From the NCBI GenBank assembly GCA_017643845.1, contig JAEPMR010000005.1:1-64000 (forward strand): DNA of 64,000 nucleotides, read 5' to 3'. The notes below the pieces were generated by a model. The model worked only from the letters and a program-made list of their open reading frames with translations. It was not told the origin of the DNA and searched no databases. Numbering within the stretch: position 1 is the first letter of the stretch; the number at the start of each line of letters is the position of its first letter. Below, piece by piece: positions 7,518 through 16,341 of this stretch. The position numbers and the translations under genes are program-made. The stretch is from Marivivens sp. GTDB taxonomy: Bacteria; Pseudomonadota; Alphaproteobacteria; Rhodobacterales; Rhodobacteraceae.

Positions 7518-10367
7518 ATGCCATTCGCGCCAACGGACTACCTTCCCTACGATTTTGCCAACCGTCGCCACATCGGCCCATCGCCCGAAGAAATGGCGGA
7601 GATGCTGAATGTCATCGGCGTCGACAGCCTCGATGCGCTGATTGAAGAGACGATCCCTGCCGCGATCCGTCAGGCAGAGCCGCTCGATTTCGGCAAGCCG
7701 AAATCGGAAGGCGAATTGCTGCATTTCCTGACCCAGACAGCCAAGAAAAATACCGTTTTGACCTCGCTGATCGGGCAGGGCTACTACGGCACGGTCACGC
7801 CGCCTGCGATCCAGCGCAATATTCTGGAAAATCCGGCATGGTACACAGCCTATACGCCCTACCAGCCGGAAATCAGCCAGGGCCGCCTTGAGGCGCTGCT
7901 GAACTATCAGACGATGATCACCGATCTGACAGGTCTGGAGATCGCCAACGCGTCCCTGCTGGATGAGGCCACCGCCGCCGCCGAAGCCATGACCATGGCC
8001 GAGCGCGTCGCGAAATCAAAGGCCAAGGCTTTCTTCGTCGATCAGGATTGCCACCCGCAAAATATTGAAGTGATCCGCACCCGTGCAGAACCGCTGGGCA
8101 TAGAGATCATCGTTGGCAACCCCGATGATATGGATGCCAACGCCGTGTTCGGAGCGGTGTTCCAGTATCCTGGAACCTACGGTCACGTTCGGGACTTTAC
8201 CGACCATATCGCACGTCTGCACGAAGCCAAGGCCATTGGCATCGTGATCGCAGATCCGCTCGCGCTGACCCTTCTCAAGGAGCCGGGCGAGATGGGCGCC
8301 GATATTGCTGTCGGTTCGACCCAGCGCTTTGGCGTGCCGCTCGGCTACGGTGGCCCGCACGCTGCCTATTTCGCCTGCAAAGACGCCTACAAACGCAACA
8401 TGCCCGGACGCATCGTCGGGGTTTCGGTCGATAGCCATGGCCACAAGGCCTATCGCCTGTCGCTTCAGACCCGCGAACAGCACATCCGCCGCGAAAAGGC
8501 CACGTCGAACGTCTGCACCGCACAAGCGCTCTTGGCGGTCATGGCGTCGATGTATGCGGTGTTCCACGGGCCGAAGGGCCTCAAAGCCATCGCACAGCGT
8601 ATCCACCGCAAGACCGTGCGCCTCGTTCAGGGGCTGGAAAATGCGGGCTTCAAGGTCGAGCCACAGGTCTTCTTCGATACGATCACCGTCGAGGTCGGCC
8701 CGCTTCAGGGTGCCGTGATGCAGCTTGCCGTCGAAAATGGGGTGAACCTGCGCAAGATCGGTGCGACCAAGGTCGGGATCAGTCTCGATGAACGCACCCG
8801 CCGCCGCACGATCGAGAGCGTCTGGCGCGCCTTTGGCATCGACCGCAAGGACGATGACCTGACCCACCGCTACCGCGTGCCCGATGCGCTGCATCGGAAA
8901 TCGGATTACCTTACCCATCCGATTTTCCACATGAACCGCGCGGAAACCGAAATGATGCGCTACATGCGCCGCCTTTCGGATCGTGACCTTGCGCTGGACC
9001 GTGCGATGATCCCGCTCGGCTCCTGCACGATGAAGCTGAACGCCGCGGTTGAGATGATGCCGATCACCTGGCCCGAGTTTGCATTCATCCATCCCTTCGC
9101 ACCGGTGGAACAGGCGGCTGGCTACCAGCATATGATTTCGGACCTCTCAGATAAACTGTGTGCCGCCACCGGCTATGATGCGATGTCGATGCAGCCGAAC
9201 TCCGGCGCGCAGGGTGAATATGCGGGTCTTTTGACAATTATGGCCTATCACCGCGCCAACGGTGACGACCAGCGTCGGATCTGCCTGATCCCCGTTTCGG
9301 CACATGGGACCAATCCGGCCTCCGCACAGATGTGCGGAATGGACGTGGTGGTGGTCAAATCTGCGGATAACGGTGACATCGATGTGGCCGATTTCCGTGC
9401 GAAGGCCGAAGCCGCGGGCGACAAACTCGCTGCGTGCATGATCACCTATCCGTCCACCCACGGTGTGTTTGAAGAAACCGTCCGTGAGGTGTGCGAGATC
9501 ACCCATGAATTCGGGGGGCAGGTCTATATCGATGGTGCCAACCTGAACGCCATGGTCGGCCTTGCCCGCCCCGGTGATGTGGGCGGTGATGTCAGCCATT
9601 TGAACCTGCACAAAACCTTTGCCATCCCGCATGGCGGCGGCGGTCCCGGCATGGGGCCAATCGGTGTCAAAGGCCACCTCGCCCCGTATTTGCCGGGTCA
9701 TCCCGAAACCGGCGGCGGCGAGGGGCCGGTAAGTGCCGCGCCTTGGGGGTCCGCTTCGATCCTCCTGATCTCGTGGGCCTATGTGCTCTTGATGGGGGGC
9801 AAGGGCCTCACGCAGGCAACGAAAGTGGCAATCCTTAATGCCAATTACATCGCCAAGCGGCTTGAGGGTGCCTATAACGTGCTGTTCAAAGGCACCAAGG
9901 GTCGCGTCGCGCATGAGTGCATTCTCGACACCCGTCCCTTTGCCGACAGTGCGCATGTGACCGTCGACGACATCGCCAAGCGCCTTATTGACAATGGCTT
10001 CCATGCGCCGACGATGAGCTGGCCCGTCGCCGGTACGCTGATGGTGGAGCCAACGGAGAGCGAAACCAAGGCCGAGCTGGATCGTTTCTGCGACGCCATG
10101 CTTGCCATTCGCGAGGAGATTGCCAAGGTCGAATCTGGTGACTGGCCGCAGGACAACAACCCGCTCTGCAATGCGCCGCACACGGTCGAGGATTTGGTGA
10201 GCGAATGGGACCGTCCCTATACCCGCGAGGAAGCCTGCTTCCCACGTGGGTCGTTCCGCGTCGATAAATATTGGGCGCCGGTCAATCGGGTGGACAACGT
10301 CTATGGCGACCGTAACCTGATCTGCACCTGTCCGCCGCTTGAAGAGTATCTCGACGCTGCGGAATAA
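7518..10367 (+). CDS. gcvP: Glycine dehydrogenase (decarboxylating), P protein, single-chain form
   Basis: This 949-residue PLP enzyme decarboxylates glycine and loads the aminomethyl group onto GcvH. It is the fused single-subunit form, with an N-terminal half equivalent to GcvPA and a C-terminal half equivalent to GcvPB. The catalytic lysine is K699 in [18 protein letters not shown], and the motifs RHIGPSPEE (N-terminus) and [11 protein letters not shown] are typical. The start at 7518 ([10 protein letters not shown]) is preferred over an upstream in-frame start because homologous proteins begin close to this point. An 88-base gap after gcvH holds no obvious terminator. No gcv regulator or lpd gene is adjacent. 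Confidence 0.97.
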   Translation: MPFAPTDYLPYDFANRRHIGPSPEEMAEMLNVIGVDSLDALIEETIPAAIRQAEPLDFGKPKSEGELLHFLTQTAKKNTVLTSLIGQGYYGTVTPPAIQRNILENPAWYTAYTPYQPEISQGRLEALLNYQTMITDLTGLEIANASLLDEATAAAEAMTMAERVAKSKAKAFFVDQDCHPQNIEVIRTRAEPLGIEIIVGNPDDMDANAVFGAVFQYPGTYGHVRDFTDHIARLHEAKAIGIVIADPLALTLLKEPGEMGADIAVGSTQRFGVPLGYGGPHAAYFACKDAYKRNMPGRIVGVSVDSHGHKAYRLSLQTREQHIRREKATSNVCTAQALLAVMASMYAVFHGPKGLKAIAQRIHRKTVRLVQGLENAGFKVEPQVFFDTITVEVGPLQGAVMQLAVENGVNLRKIGATKVGISLDERTRRRTIESVWRAFGIDRKDDDLTHRYRVPDALHRKSDYLTHPIFHMNRAETEMMRYMRRLSDRDLALDRAMIPLGSCTMKLNAAVEMMPITWPEFAFIHPFAPVEQAAGYQHMISDLSDKLCAATGYDAMSMQPNSGAQGEYAGLLTIMAYHRANGDDQRRICLIPVSAHGTNPASAQMCGMDVVVVKSADNGDIDVADFRAKAEAAGDKLAACMITYPSTHGVFEETVREVCEITHEFGGQVYIDGANLNAMVGLARPGDVGGDVSHLNLHKTFAIPHGGGGPGMGPIGVKGHLAPYLPGHPETGGGEGPVSAAPWGSASILLISWAYVLLMGGKGLTQATKVAILNANYIAKRLEGAYNVLFKGTKGRVAHECILDTRPFADSAHVTVDDIAKRLIDNGFHAPTMSWPVAGTLMVEPTESETKAELDRFCDAMLAIREEIAKVESGDWPQDNNPLCNAPHTVEDLVSEWDRPYTREEACFPRGSFRVDKYWAPVNRVDNVYGDRNLICTCPPLEEYLDAAE

Positions 10368-10381
10368 AGTCATCCCGCCAT

Positions 10382-10456
10382 CCCGCAGCCTATGCGGGGT
10401 GGCGCCACCTCCCGCAGAAAGTCATTGTCTGACAGAAGCAAACCCCCTATTGGGGC
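10382..10456. repeat. Inverted repeats between gcvP and nspC
   Basis: Three small palindromes are packed here: CCCGCA/TGCGGG (10382-10398, 5-base loop), GTGGCGCCAC immediately after it, and CCCC/GGGG around 10443-10454. None is followed by a clear T run. They may form the 3' end of the gcv transcript or an RNA leader for nspC; the sequence does not decide between these. Confidence 0.4.
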
Positions 10457-10492
10457 GGTTCCATTTTCACGTCCTTTCTCAGCGGGGGGAAC

Positions 10493-11590
10493 ATGATCCA
10501 GACGCCTTACTACCTGATCGACAAATCGCGTTTGCTTCCGAACATGGAAAAGATCGCCCATCTGCGTGAGGCCTCCGGCGCAAAGGCGCTTCTGGCGCTC
10601 AAGTGCTTTGCCACGTGGTCCGTTTTCGACCTCATGCGCGACTATATGGATGGCACGACGTCCTCCTCGCTCTACGAGGTCCGCCTCGGGCGGGAGAAAT
10701 TCGGCGGCGAAACCCATGCCTATTCTGTGGCCTACGCCGATCACGAGATCGCCGAGGTTCTGACCCACTCCGACAAGGTCATTTTCAATACAATCGGCCA
10801 GCTTGACCGTTTTGAGGCTGCCAGCCGTGACCACATCCGTGGCCTGCGCGTCAATCCGGGTGTCTCAACCAGCGGCTTTGATCTTGCCGACCCCTCCCGC
10901 CCGTTTTCCCGCCTAGGTGAGCACGATCCGGCAGCCATCGAGGCGGTTCTGGACCGTGTTTCGGGTTTCATGTTCCATAATAACTGCGAGAATGCCGATT
11001 TCGAACGCTTCGACGAAATGCTGACGCTGATCGAGGAACGCTTCGGTCATCTGATCCGCCGCGTCTCTTGGGTGTCGCTCGGCGGGGGCATTCATTTCAC
11101 GGGGGCGGACTACCCGCTTGACCGCCTTGCCGAACGGCTCAAGCGTTTTGCTGGTGAAAATGAGGTGCAAGTTTACCTTGAGCCGGGTGAAGCAGCGATC
11201 ACCAATTCGACCACGCTTGAGGTCACGGTCCTGGACACGCTTTTTAACGGCAAGAACCTCGCCATCGTCGATAGCAGCATTGAGGCGCATATGCTGGACC
11301 TGCTGATCTATCGCGAAAGCGCGAAGATGCATCCCAATGCAGGGCCGGAAGAGTGGATGATCTGCGGCAAATCCTGCCTCGCGGGTGATATTTTCGGTGA
11401 ATTCCGCTTCCCCGCGCCAATCAAGGCAGGGGACAGGTTGTCGATCCAAGACGCCGCCGGTTACACTATGGTGAAGAAGAACTGGTTCAACGGTGTGAAA
11501 ATGCCATCCATTGCCATTCGCGAGCTCGACGGGAGCGAGCGTTTGGTCAAAGAGTTCGGCTACGAGGATTTCGCGGCAGCGCTGTCGTGA
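10493..11590 (+). CDS. nspC: Carboxynorspermidine decarboxylase
   Basis: The 365-residue fold-III PLP decarboxylase removes CO2 from carboxynorspermidine or carboxyspermidine, the last step of the aspartate-semialdehyde-dependent polyamine route. The PLP lysine is K37 in LLALKCFATW, and SWVSLGGGIHFT and the substrate-binding LEPGEA match the alanine-racemase/DABA-like barrel. The beta-domain ends with DAAGYTMVKKNWFNG. GGGGGG just upstream of the ATG acts as ribosome binding site. Its partner synthase follows after 37 bases, as is usual for this pathway. Confidence 0.92.
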   Translation: MIQTPYYLIDKSRLLPNMEKIAHLREASGAKALLALKCFATWSVFDLMRDYMDGTTSSSLYEVRLGREKFGGETHAYSVAYADHEIAEVLTHSDKVIFNTIGQLDRFEAASRDHIRGLRVNPGVSTSGFDLADPSRPFSRLGEHDPAAIEAVLDRVSGFMFHNNCENADFERFDEMLTLIEERFGHLIRRVSWVSLGGGIHFTGADYPLDRLAERLKRFAGENEVQVYLEPGEAAITNSTTLEVTVLDTLFNGKNLAIVDSSIEAHMLDLLIYRESAKMHPNAGPEEWMICGKSCLAGDIFGEFRFPAPIKAGDRLSIQDAAGYTMVKKNWFNGVKMPSIAIRELDGSERLVKEFGYEDFAAALS

Positions 11591-11627
11591 ACGAACCCCA
11601 ATCACAATAATGGAGGGTATCGGGGAA

Positions 11628-12866
11628 ATGAAACGCAACGTGCTTATCATCGGCGCTGGTGGCGTCGCTCAGGTCGTGGCGCATAAATGCGCGCAGAACA
11701 ATGATGTTCTGGGCGACCTGCACATTGCTAGCCGGACGGTTTCGAAATGTGAGGCGATCATCGCTTCCGTGCACGAAAAATCCGCCATGAAGCAGGATGG
11801 CGTGTTCAAATCTCACGCGCTGGATGCCAAAGATACGCCCGCAGTCGCTGCCTTGATCCGCGAATCCGGTGCTCAGATCGTGATCAACGTTGGCACGGCG
11901 TTTGTGAATATGTCCGTGCTGGAGGCCTGTATCGAAACCGGTGCCGCCTATATCGACACCGCCATTCACGAAGAGCCGGACAAAATCTGCGAAACCCCGC
12001 CGTGGTACGGCAACTACGAGTGGAAGCGCCGCGACCGTTGCGCCGAGAAGGGCGTCACCGCGATCCTCGGCGCGGGCTTCGATCCGGGCGTCGTCAACGC
12101 CTTTGCCCGCTTCGCGATTGATGAGTTTTTGGATGAGGTCAAATCCATCGACATCGTCGATATTAACGCAGGCTCGCACGGAAAATATTTCGCGACGAAC
12201 TTCGACCCAGAGATCAACTTCCGCGAATTTACCGGCGTCGTCTACTACTGGGAAGACCAGCAGTGGAAAGAAACCACCATGTTCGCCTCTGGCCGCGATT
12301 GGGATTTGCCCGTTGTCGGCACCCAGCGGGCGTATCAGTCCGGTCATGACGAGGTGCACAGCCTTGCCACGAATTACCCCCATGCCGATGTCCGTTTCTG
12401 GATGGGGTTCGGCGAGCATTACATCAACGTCTTCACCGTGCTGAAGAATATCGGCCTTCTGTCTGAACAGCCTGTCACCACAGCCGAGGGCCAGGAGGTC
12501 ATTCCGCTAAAGGTCGTGAAGGCCTGCTTGCCCAATCCGTCTTCGCTGGCACCGAACTATACCGGCAAGACATGCATCGGTGATCTGGTGAAGGGTGTGA
12601 AAGACGGCGAGGAGGTTGAGGTCTTCGTCTACAATGTCGCCGATCACAAAGACGCTTACAACGAGGTCGGCAGCCAAGGCATCAGCTACACCGCCGGTGT
12701 GCCGCCCGTCGCCGCTGCCATGCTGATCGCGCAGGGCGATTGGGATACCGGCACAATGGTCAACGTTGAGGAGCTGGACCCGAAGCCGTTTTTCACCATC
12801 CTTGACGAAATCGGCCTGCCGACGCGCGTTGAGTTCAAAGGCGAGGATCGCCCCTGGAACGGCTAA
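11628..12866 (+). CDS. Carboxynorspermidine/carboxyspermidine synthase (saccharopine dehydrogenase family)
   Basis: The 412-residue protein has an N-terminal Rossmann fold with VLIIGAGGVAQVVAHK (residues 5-20). It resembles the saccharopine-dehydrogenase-like carboxynorspermidine dehydrogenase that reductively condenses a diamine with aspartate semialdehyde. The segment AILGAGFDPGVVNAFARF is typical of the family. The ATG at 11628 follows GGAGGG at about 10 bases; an in-frame ATG at 11610 is possible but less well placed. Adjacent nspC supports polyamine synthesis. Whether the product is spermidine or norspermidine cannot be told. A strong terminator follows. Confidence 0.88.
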   Translation: MKRNVLIIGAGGVAQVVAHKCAQNNDVLGDLHIASRTVSKCEAIIASVHEKSAMKQDGVFKSHALDAKDTPAVAALIRESGAQIVINVGTAFVNMSVLEACIETGAAYIDTAIHEEPDKICETPPWYGNYEWKRRDRCAEKGVTAILGAGFDPGVVNAFARFAIDEFLDEVKSIDIVDINAGSHGKYFATNFDPEINFREFTGVVYYWEDQQWKETTMFASGRDWDLPVVGTQRAYQSGHDEVHSLATNYPHADVRFWMGFGEHYINVFTVLKNIGLLSEQPVTTAEGQEVIPLKVVKACLPNPSSLAPNYTGKTCIGDLVKGVKDGEEVEVFVYNVADHKDAYNEVGSQGISYTAGVPPVAAAMLIAQGDWDTGTMVNVEELDPKPFFTILDEIGLPTRVEFKGEDRPWNG

Positions 12867-12887
12867 TCGCCTGACACGCTCTTTACA

Positions 12888-12930
12888 GCCGACGACAGTT
12901 CAGCAAAACTGTCGTCGGCTTTTTCTTTTT
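12888..12930 (+). terminator. Rho-independent terminator after the polyamine genes
   Basis: A 13-base-pair perfect stem, GCCGACGACAGTT at 12888-12900 with AACTGTCGTCGGC at 12907-12919, has a 6-base loop and is followed by TTTTTCTTTTT. This is the most classical intrinsic terminator in the window and ends the nspC operon just before the LysR gene. Confidence 0.92.
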
Positions 12931-12944
12931 GCAGCGTGGCTGAA

Positions 12945-13832
12945 ATGGCAATCAAGCTGGAAATGTTGCGCGTATTCCGCGCTGTGGTGGACCAGGGCAG
13001 TCTTGCTGCGGCTGCCGAGGTGCTGGGGCGCACACCTTCGGCCGTTTCGATGACTCTGAAGCAATTCGAGGATCATATCGGCGCGCCCTTGTTCGAGAGC
13101 GGCCGCAAGGCACGCCTCACGGCGCTGGGCACATCTGTCCATGCAGCAGCCAAGCGCGAGCTGGAACATTTCGACCGCACACTCGACATGATCGAGGCGC
13201 TCAGTCAGGCAGAAATGGGCCTTGTGCGTTTGGCGGCTACGCCTTCTGTCGCGATGGCGGTTCTGCCTCCTGTTTTGCGCTCCTTCCTTGCCGAACACCC
13301 GCGAGTGCGTATCGAGCTAAGGGACATGAATTCCATTGGCGTCCAGCAGGCGATGGAGCAGGAGCAGGCCGATATCGGCCTTGCCACCGTCCCGCTGATG
13401 CCCGGCTTGGAGCGGCGACCGTTTTTTCAGGATCGTTTTGGCGTCGTATGCAGAGCGGACCATCCACTGGCACAGAGCTGGGACAGCTTGACATGGGATG
13501 ATCTGACCGATGTTGACCTGATCACAAATGACCTTTGCGCCTTGATCCGCGACCCGTCGTTTGCGCCGCTGCGGGCTAGGGCGCGGATGCATGTCCCGAA
13601 TACCGCCTCTTTGGTGGCACTGGTGCGCGAAGGGATTGGCATTACCATTCTGCCAAAGCTCGTCGCGCGGACCAATCTGCGGGATCTGGCGTTTCTTCCG
13701 CTCCGCGATATGAGCGAGCGGCGCGAGGTGTCGATCATCACGCTTCCGCGTGGCGAAATGATCCCCGCCGCCCGCGCCTTGGCCGAACGCATCGAAGCGG
13801 CTCGACCCACGCTTGAAGATCAGAAAATCTGA
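12945..13832 (+). CDS. LysR-family transcriptional regulator
   Basis: The protein is 295 residues from ATG 12945, or 298 from an in-frame GTG at 12936; neither start has a strong ribosome binding site. The N-terminal winged helix (residues 3-60, with FRAVVDQGSLAAAAEVLGRT and PSAVSMTLKQFE) is a standard LysR DNA-binding domain. The rest is the type-2 periplasmic-binding-like effector domain. It is transcribed in the same direction as the aldehyde dehydrogenase operon, which starts 77 bases downstream, and is the likely local regulator. The effector is unknown. Confidence 0.88.
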   Translation: MAIKLEMLRVFRAVVDQGSLAAAAEVLGRTPSAVSMTLKQFEDHIGAPLFESGRKARLTALGTSVHAAAKRELEHFDRTLDMIEALSQAEMGLVRLAATPSVAMAVLPPVLRSFLAEHPRVRIELRDMNSIGVQQAMEQEQADIGLATVPLMPGLERRPFFQDRFGVVCRADHPLAQSWDSLTWDDLTDVDLITNDLCALIRDPSFAPLRARARMHVPNTASLVALVREGIGITILPKLVARTNLRDLAFLPLRDMSERREVSIITLPRGEMIPAARALAERIEAARPTLEDQKI

Positions 13833-13909
13833 AGTTCTCTCAATTACTTTGCTTTTGCCTGAAATCTCCTGAGGCGATACCTTCCGGTTAACGCAACAGG
13901 AAAGACGAC

Positions 13910-15361
13910 ATGGCGCAAAATTTTAAGAACTATATCGCTGGTGAATGGGTGGCGGGTGATGCCGCAATCGAGAACCGGAATCCCTCTGATTTGTCCGACG
14001 TGATCGGTCACTATGCACAAGCCAGCTCTGCGCAGCTGGACGCTGCGCTGGACGCCGCTCACAGCGCGCAGCGCGAATGGGCCGCCTATCCGCTGGAGCG
14101 CAAGCAAAACGTGCTGATGGCGATTGGCAACGAGCTGATGGCGCGGGCCGAGGAACTGGGCACACTTCTCAGCCGTGAAGAGGGCAAACCCTTTGCCGAA
14201 GGCAAGGGCGAGGTATTCCGCGCCGGTCAGTTCTTTACCTATTACGCCGCCGAAGTGCTCCGCCAGATCGGTGATACCGCTGATAGCGTCCGCCCCGGTG
14301 TCGAAATCGACGTGCGCCGCGAGCCGGTGGGCGTCGTTGCCGTGATCAGCCCGTGGAACTTCCCCACCGCCACCGCGAGCTGGAAGATCGCGCCCGCCCT
14401 CGCTTTCGGTAATGCGGTGATCTGGAAACCGGCCAATCTTACGCCTGCCTCGGCGTATGCCCTGACCGAGATCATCTCCCGTCAGGACATCCCCAAGGGG
14501 CTTTTCAGCCTCGTCATGGGATCGGGCGGCTCGGTTGGTCAGCGCCTTGTCGAAAGCCCTGCCGTAAACGCAATCTCCTTTACCGGTTCGGTTCCCGTGG
14601 GCAAGGGCATCGCCGCCGCCGCCATCCAGAACCTGACCAAGGTCCAGATGGAGATGGGCTCAAAGAACGCACTCGCGGTCATGGATGACGCCAATCTCGA
14701 TCTTGCGGTCACGCTTGCCTTGGGCGGCGCTTTTGGCGGAACAGGGCAGAAATGCACCGCCTCCTCGCGCCTCGTTGTGCATGAGGGCATCCATGATGCC
14801 TTCGTCGAAAAACTCGTCGCAGGCGCACAGGCCATGGTCGTCGATCACGCGCTCAAAGACGGCACGCAGATCGGCCCGGTGGTCAGCGAAGGGCAGCTGG
14901 CCGAAAACCTCGCGTGGGTCGAAAAGGGCCGCGCCGAAGGCGCGGAACTCGCCTGTGGCGGTGAGCGGCTGAACCGCGATACCGAAGGCTACTACATGTC
15001 GCCCGGCGTGTTCCTCAATACGACCAACCAGATGGAGATCAACCGCGAAGAAATGTTCGCGCCTCTGACCTCTGTCATCAAGGTCGGCAGCTATGACGAG
15101 GCGCTGAGCGTCGTCAACGATACCCGGTTCGGCCTCACCTCCGGGATCGTCACGCAAAGCCTCGCACGCGCCACGCATTTCCGCCGTAACGCCCGCACCG
15201 GAGTTGTCACTGTGAACCTGCCCACCGCTGGCACGGATTATCACGTCCCCTTCGGTGGACGCGGTGAAAGCAGCTACGGCGCACGCGAACAGGGCAGTTA
15301 TGCGGCGGAGTTCTACACCACCGTCAAAACCGCCTATATCAGCGCGGGGGCACCGGAATGA
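13910..15361 (+). CDS. NAD(P)+-dependent aldehyde dehydrogenase
   Basis: The 483-residue protein is a full-length ALDH-superfamily enzyme. Catalytic residues are visible: E248 in MEMGSKN and nucleophile C282 in GQKCTASSR. The cofactor region has SPWNFPTATASWKIAPAL and SFTGSVPVGK. The sequence is closest in feel to semialdehyde dehydrogenases such as alpha-ketoglutarate semialdehyde or succinate semialdehyde types, but substrate cannot be assigned. It heads an overlapping operon: its stop shares bases with the start of the M19-like gene (ATGA), followed by two poorly characterised genes. The partners suggest oxidation of an aldehyde from an amine or amino acid. Confidence 0.9.
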   Translation: MAQNFKNYIAGEWVAGDAAIENRNPSDLSDVIGHYAQASSAQLDAALDAAHSAQREWAAYPLERKQNVLMAIGNELMARAEELGTLLSREEGKPFAEGKGEVFRAGQFFTYYAAEVLRQIGDTADSVRPGVEIDVRREPVGVVAVISPWNFPTATASWKIAPALAFGNAVIWKPANLTPASAYALTEIISRQDIPKGLFSLVMGSGGSVGQRLVESPAVNAISFTGSVPVGKGIAAAAIQNLTKVQMEMGSKNALAVMDDANLDLAVTLALGGAFGGTGQKCTASSRLVVHEGIHDAFVEKLVAGAQAMVVDHALKDGTQIGPVVSEGQLAENLAWVEKGRAEGAELACGGERLNRDTEGYYMSPGVFLNTTNQMEINREEMFAPLTSVIKVGSYDEALSVVNDTRFGLTSGIVTQSLARATHFRRNARTGVVTVNLPTAGTDYHVPFGGRGESSYGAREQGSYAAEFYTTVKTAYISAGAPE

Positions 15362-16341
15362 GCACCCACCGCATCGACTGCCTGCAATATGCCAACTGGT
15401 CCGAGAAGATCTTTCGCCAGATGCGCGAGGGTGCCGTCGATGCGGTGCATGTGACCATCGCCTATCACGAGAACTTCCGCGAAACCGTGCTCAATATGGA
15501 GCAATGGAACCGCTGGTTCGAGCAATACCCTGATCTGATCTGCCACGCCCGCACTGGCGCGGATGTGCGGCTGGCAAAGCAGGATGGCCGCACTGCGATC
15601 ATCTTCGGGTTTCAGAACCCCAGCCCGATTGAGGATGACATCGGACTGGTGGAGATTCTTCACACGCTTGGCGCGCGCTTCATGCAGCTGAGCTATAATA
15701 ACCAGTCGCTCCTCGCGACCGGCTGTTACGAGGTTGAAGACCCCGGCATCACCCGTATGGGTAAGCAGGTGATCAAAGAGATGAACAGGGTCGGGCTCGT
15801 GGTCGATATGTCTCACTCGGCAGACCGGTCGACCATCGAGGCCGCCGACATCTCAGAACGCCCGATTGCGATCACCCATGCCAATCCCCACAGTTGGCAC
15901 CCCGCGTTGCGTAACAAGAAAGATGACGTGATCCGCGCCGTGACGCAAAACGGGGGCATGATCGGCTTTTCGCTTTATCCGCATCATTTGAAAGACAAGA
16001 GCGCCTGCACGCTGGAAAGCTTTTGCCAGATGGTTGCAGATGCCGCCGACAGGTTCGGAGCCGCCAATTTGGGGATCGGAAGCGATCTTTGTCAGGATCA
16101 ACCCGATAGCGTGGTCGAGTGGATGCGCGTGGGACGTTGGACCAAAGAAATCGACTATGGCGAAGGCTCCGCCAGCGCGCCCGGTTTCCCGCCGATGCCG
16201 GACTGGTTCACCGACAACCGCGATTTCGGGAACATCCAGTCGGGACTTGCACACGTAGGATTTGACGAGGGCGAAATTGCGGGGATCATGGGAGAGAACT
16301 GGCTCCGCTTTTTTGATGCGAATTTCGGGAGGATGGAATGA
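15358..16341 (+). CDS. M19 (renal dipeptidase)-fold protein with altered metal site
   Basis: The 327-residue protein keeps the M19 barrel: DMSHSADRSTIEAAD, ITHANPHSWHPALRNKKDD, an NLGIGSDLCQD segment, and C-terminal IMGENWLRFF. Active dipeptidases bind two zincs through an N-terminal HxD, a bridging Glu and two His. Here the HxD region reads IDCLQYANW (residues 6-14), so both ligands are gone, and the Glu position is Gln (Q86 in FGFQNPSP). The two later histidines remain. It resembles the subgroup found beside dimethylglycine catabolism genes in Pseudomonas. Dipeptidase activity is therefore doubtful. Start and stop overlap its neighbours by 4 bases. Confidence 0.8.
   Translation: MSTHRIDCLQYANWSEKIFRQMREGAVDAVHVTIAYHENFRETVLNMEQWNRWFEQYPDLICHARTGADVRLAKQDGRTAIIFGFQNPSPIEDDIGLVEILHTLGARFMQLSYNNQSLLATGCYEVEDPGITRMGKQVIKEMNRVGLVVDMSHSADRSTIEAADISERPIAITHANPHSWHPALRNKKDDVIRAVTQNGGMIGFSLYPHHLKDKSACTLESFCQMVADAADRFGAANLGIGSDLCQDQPDSVVEWMRVGRWTKEIDYGEGSASAPGFPPMPDWFTDNRDFGNIQSGLAHVGFDEGEIAGIMGENWLRFFDANFGRME

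Noticed and set aside
9147-10373. 408-codon open frame on the minus strand
   Set aside because: Antisense shadow of gcvP, which carries the catalytic lysine region there.
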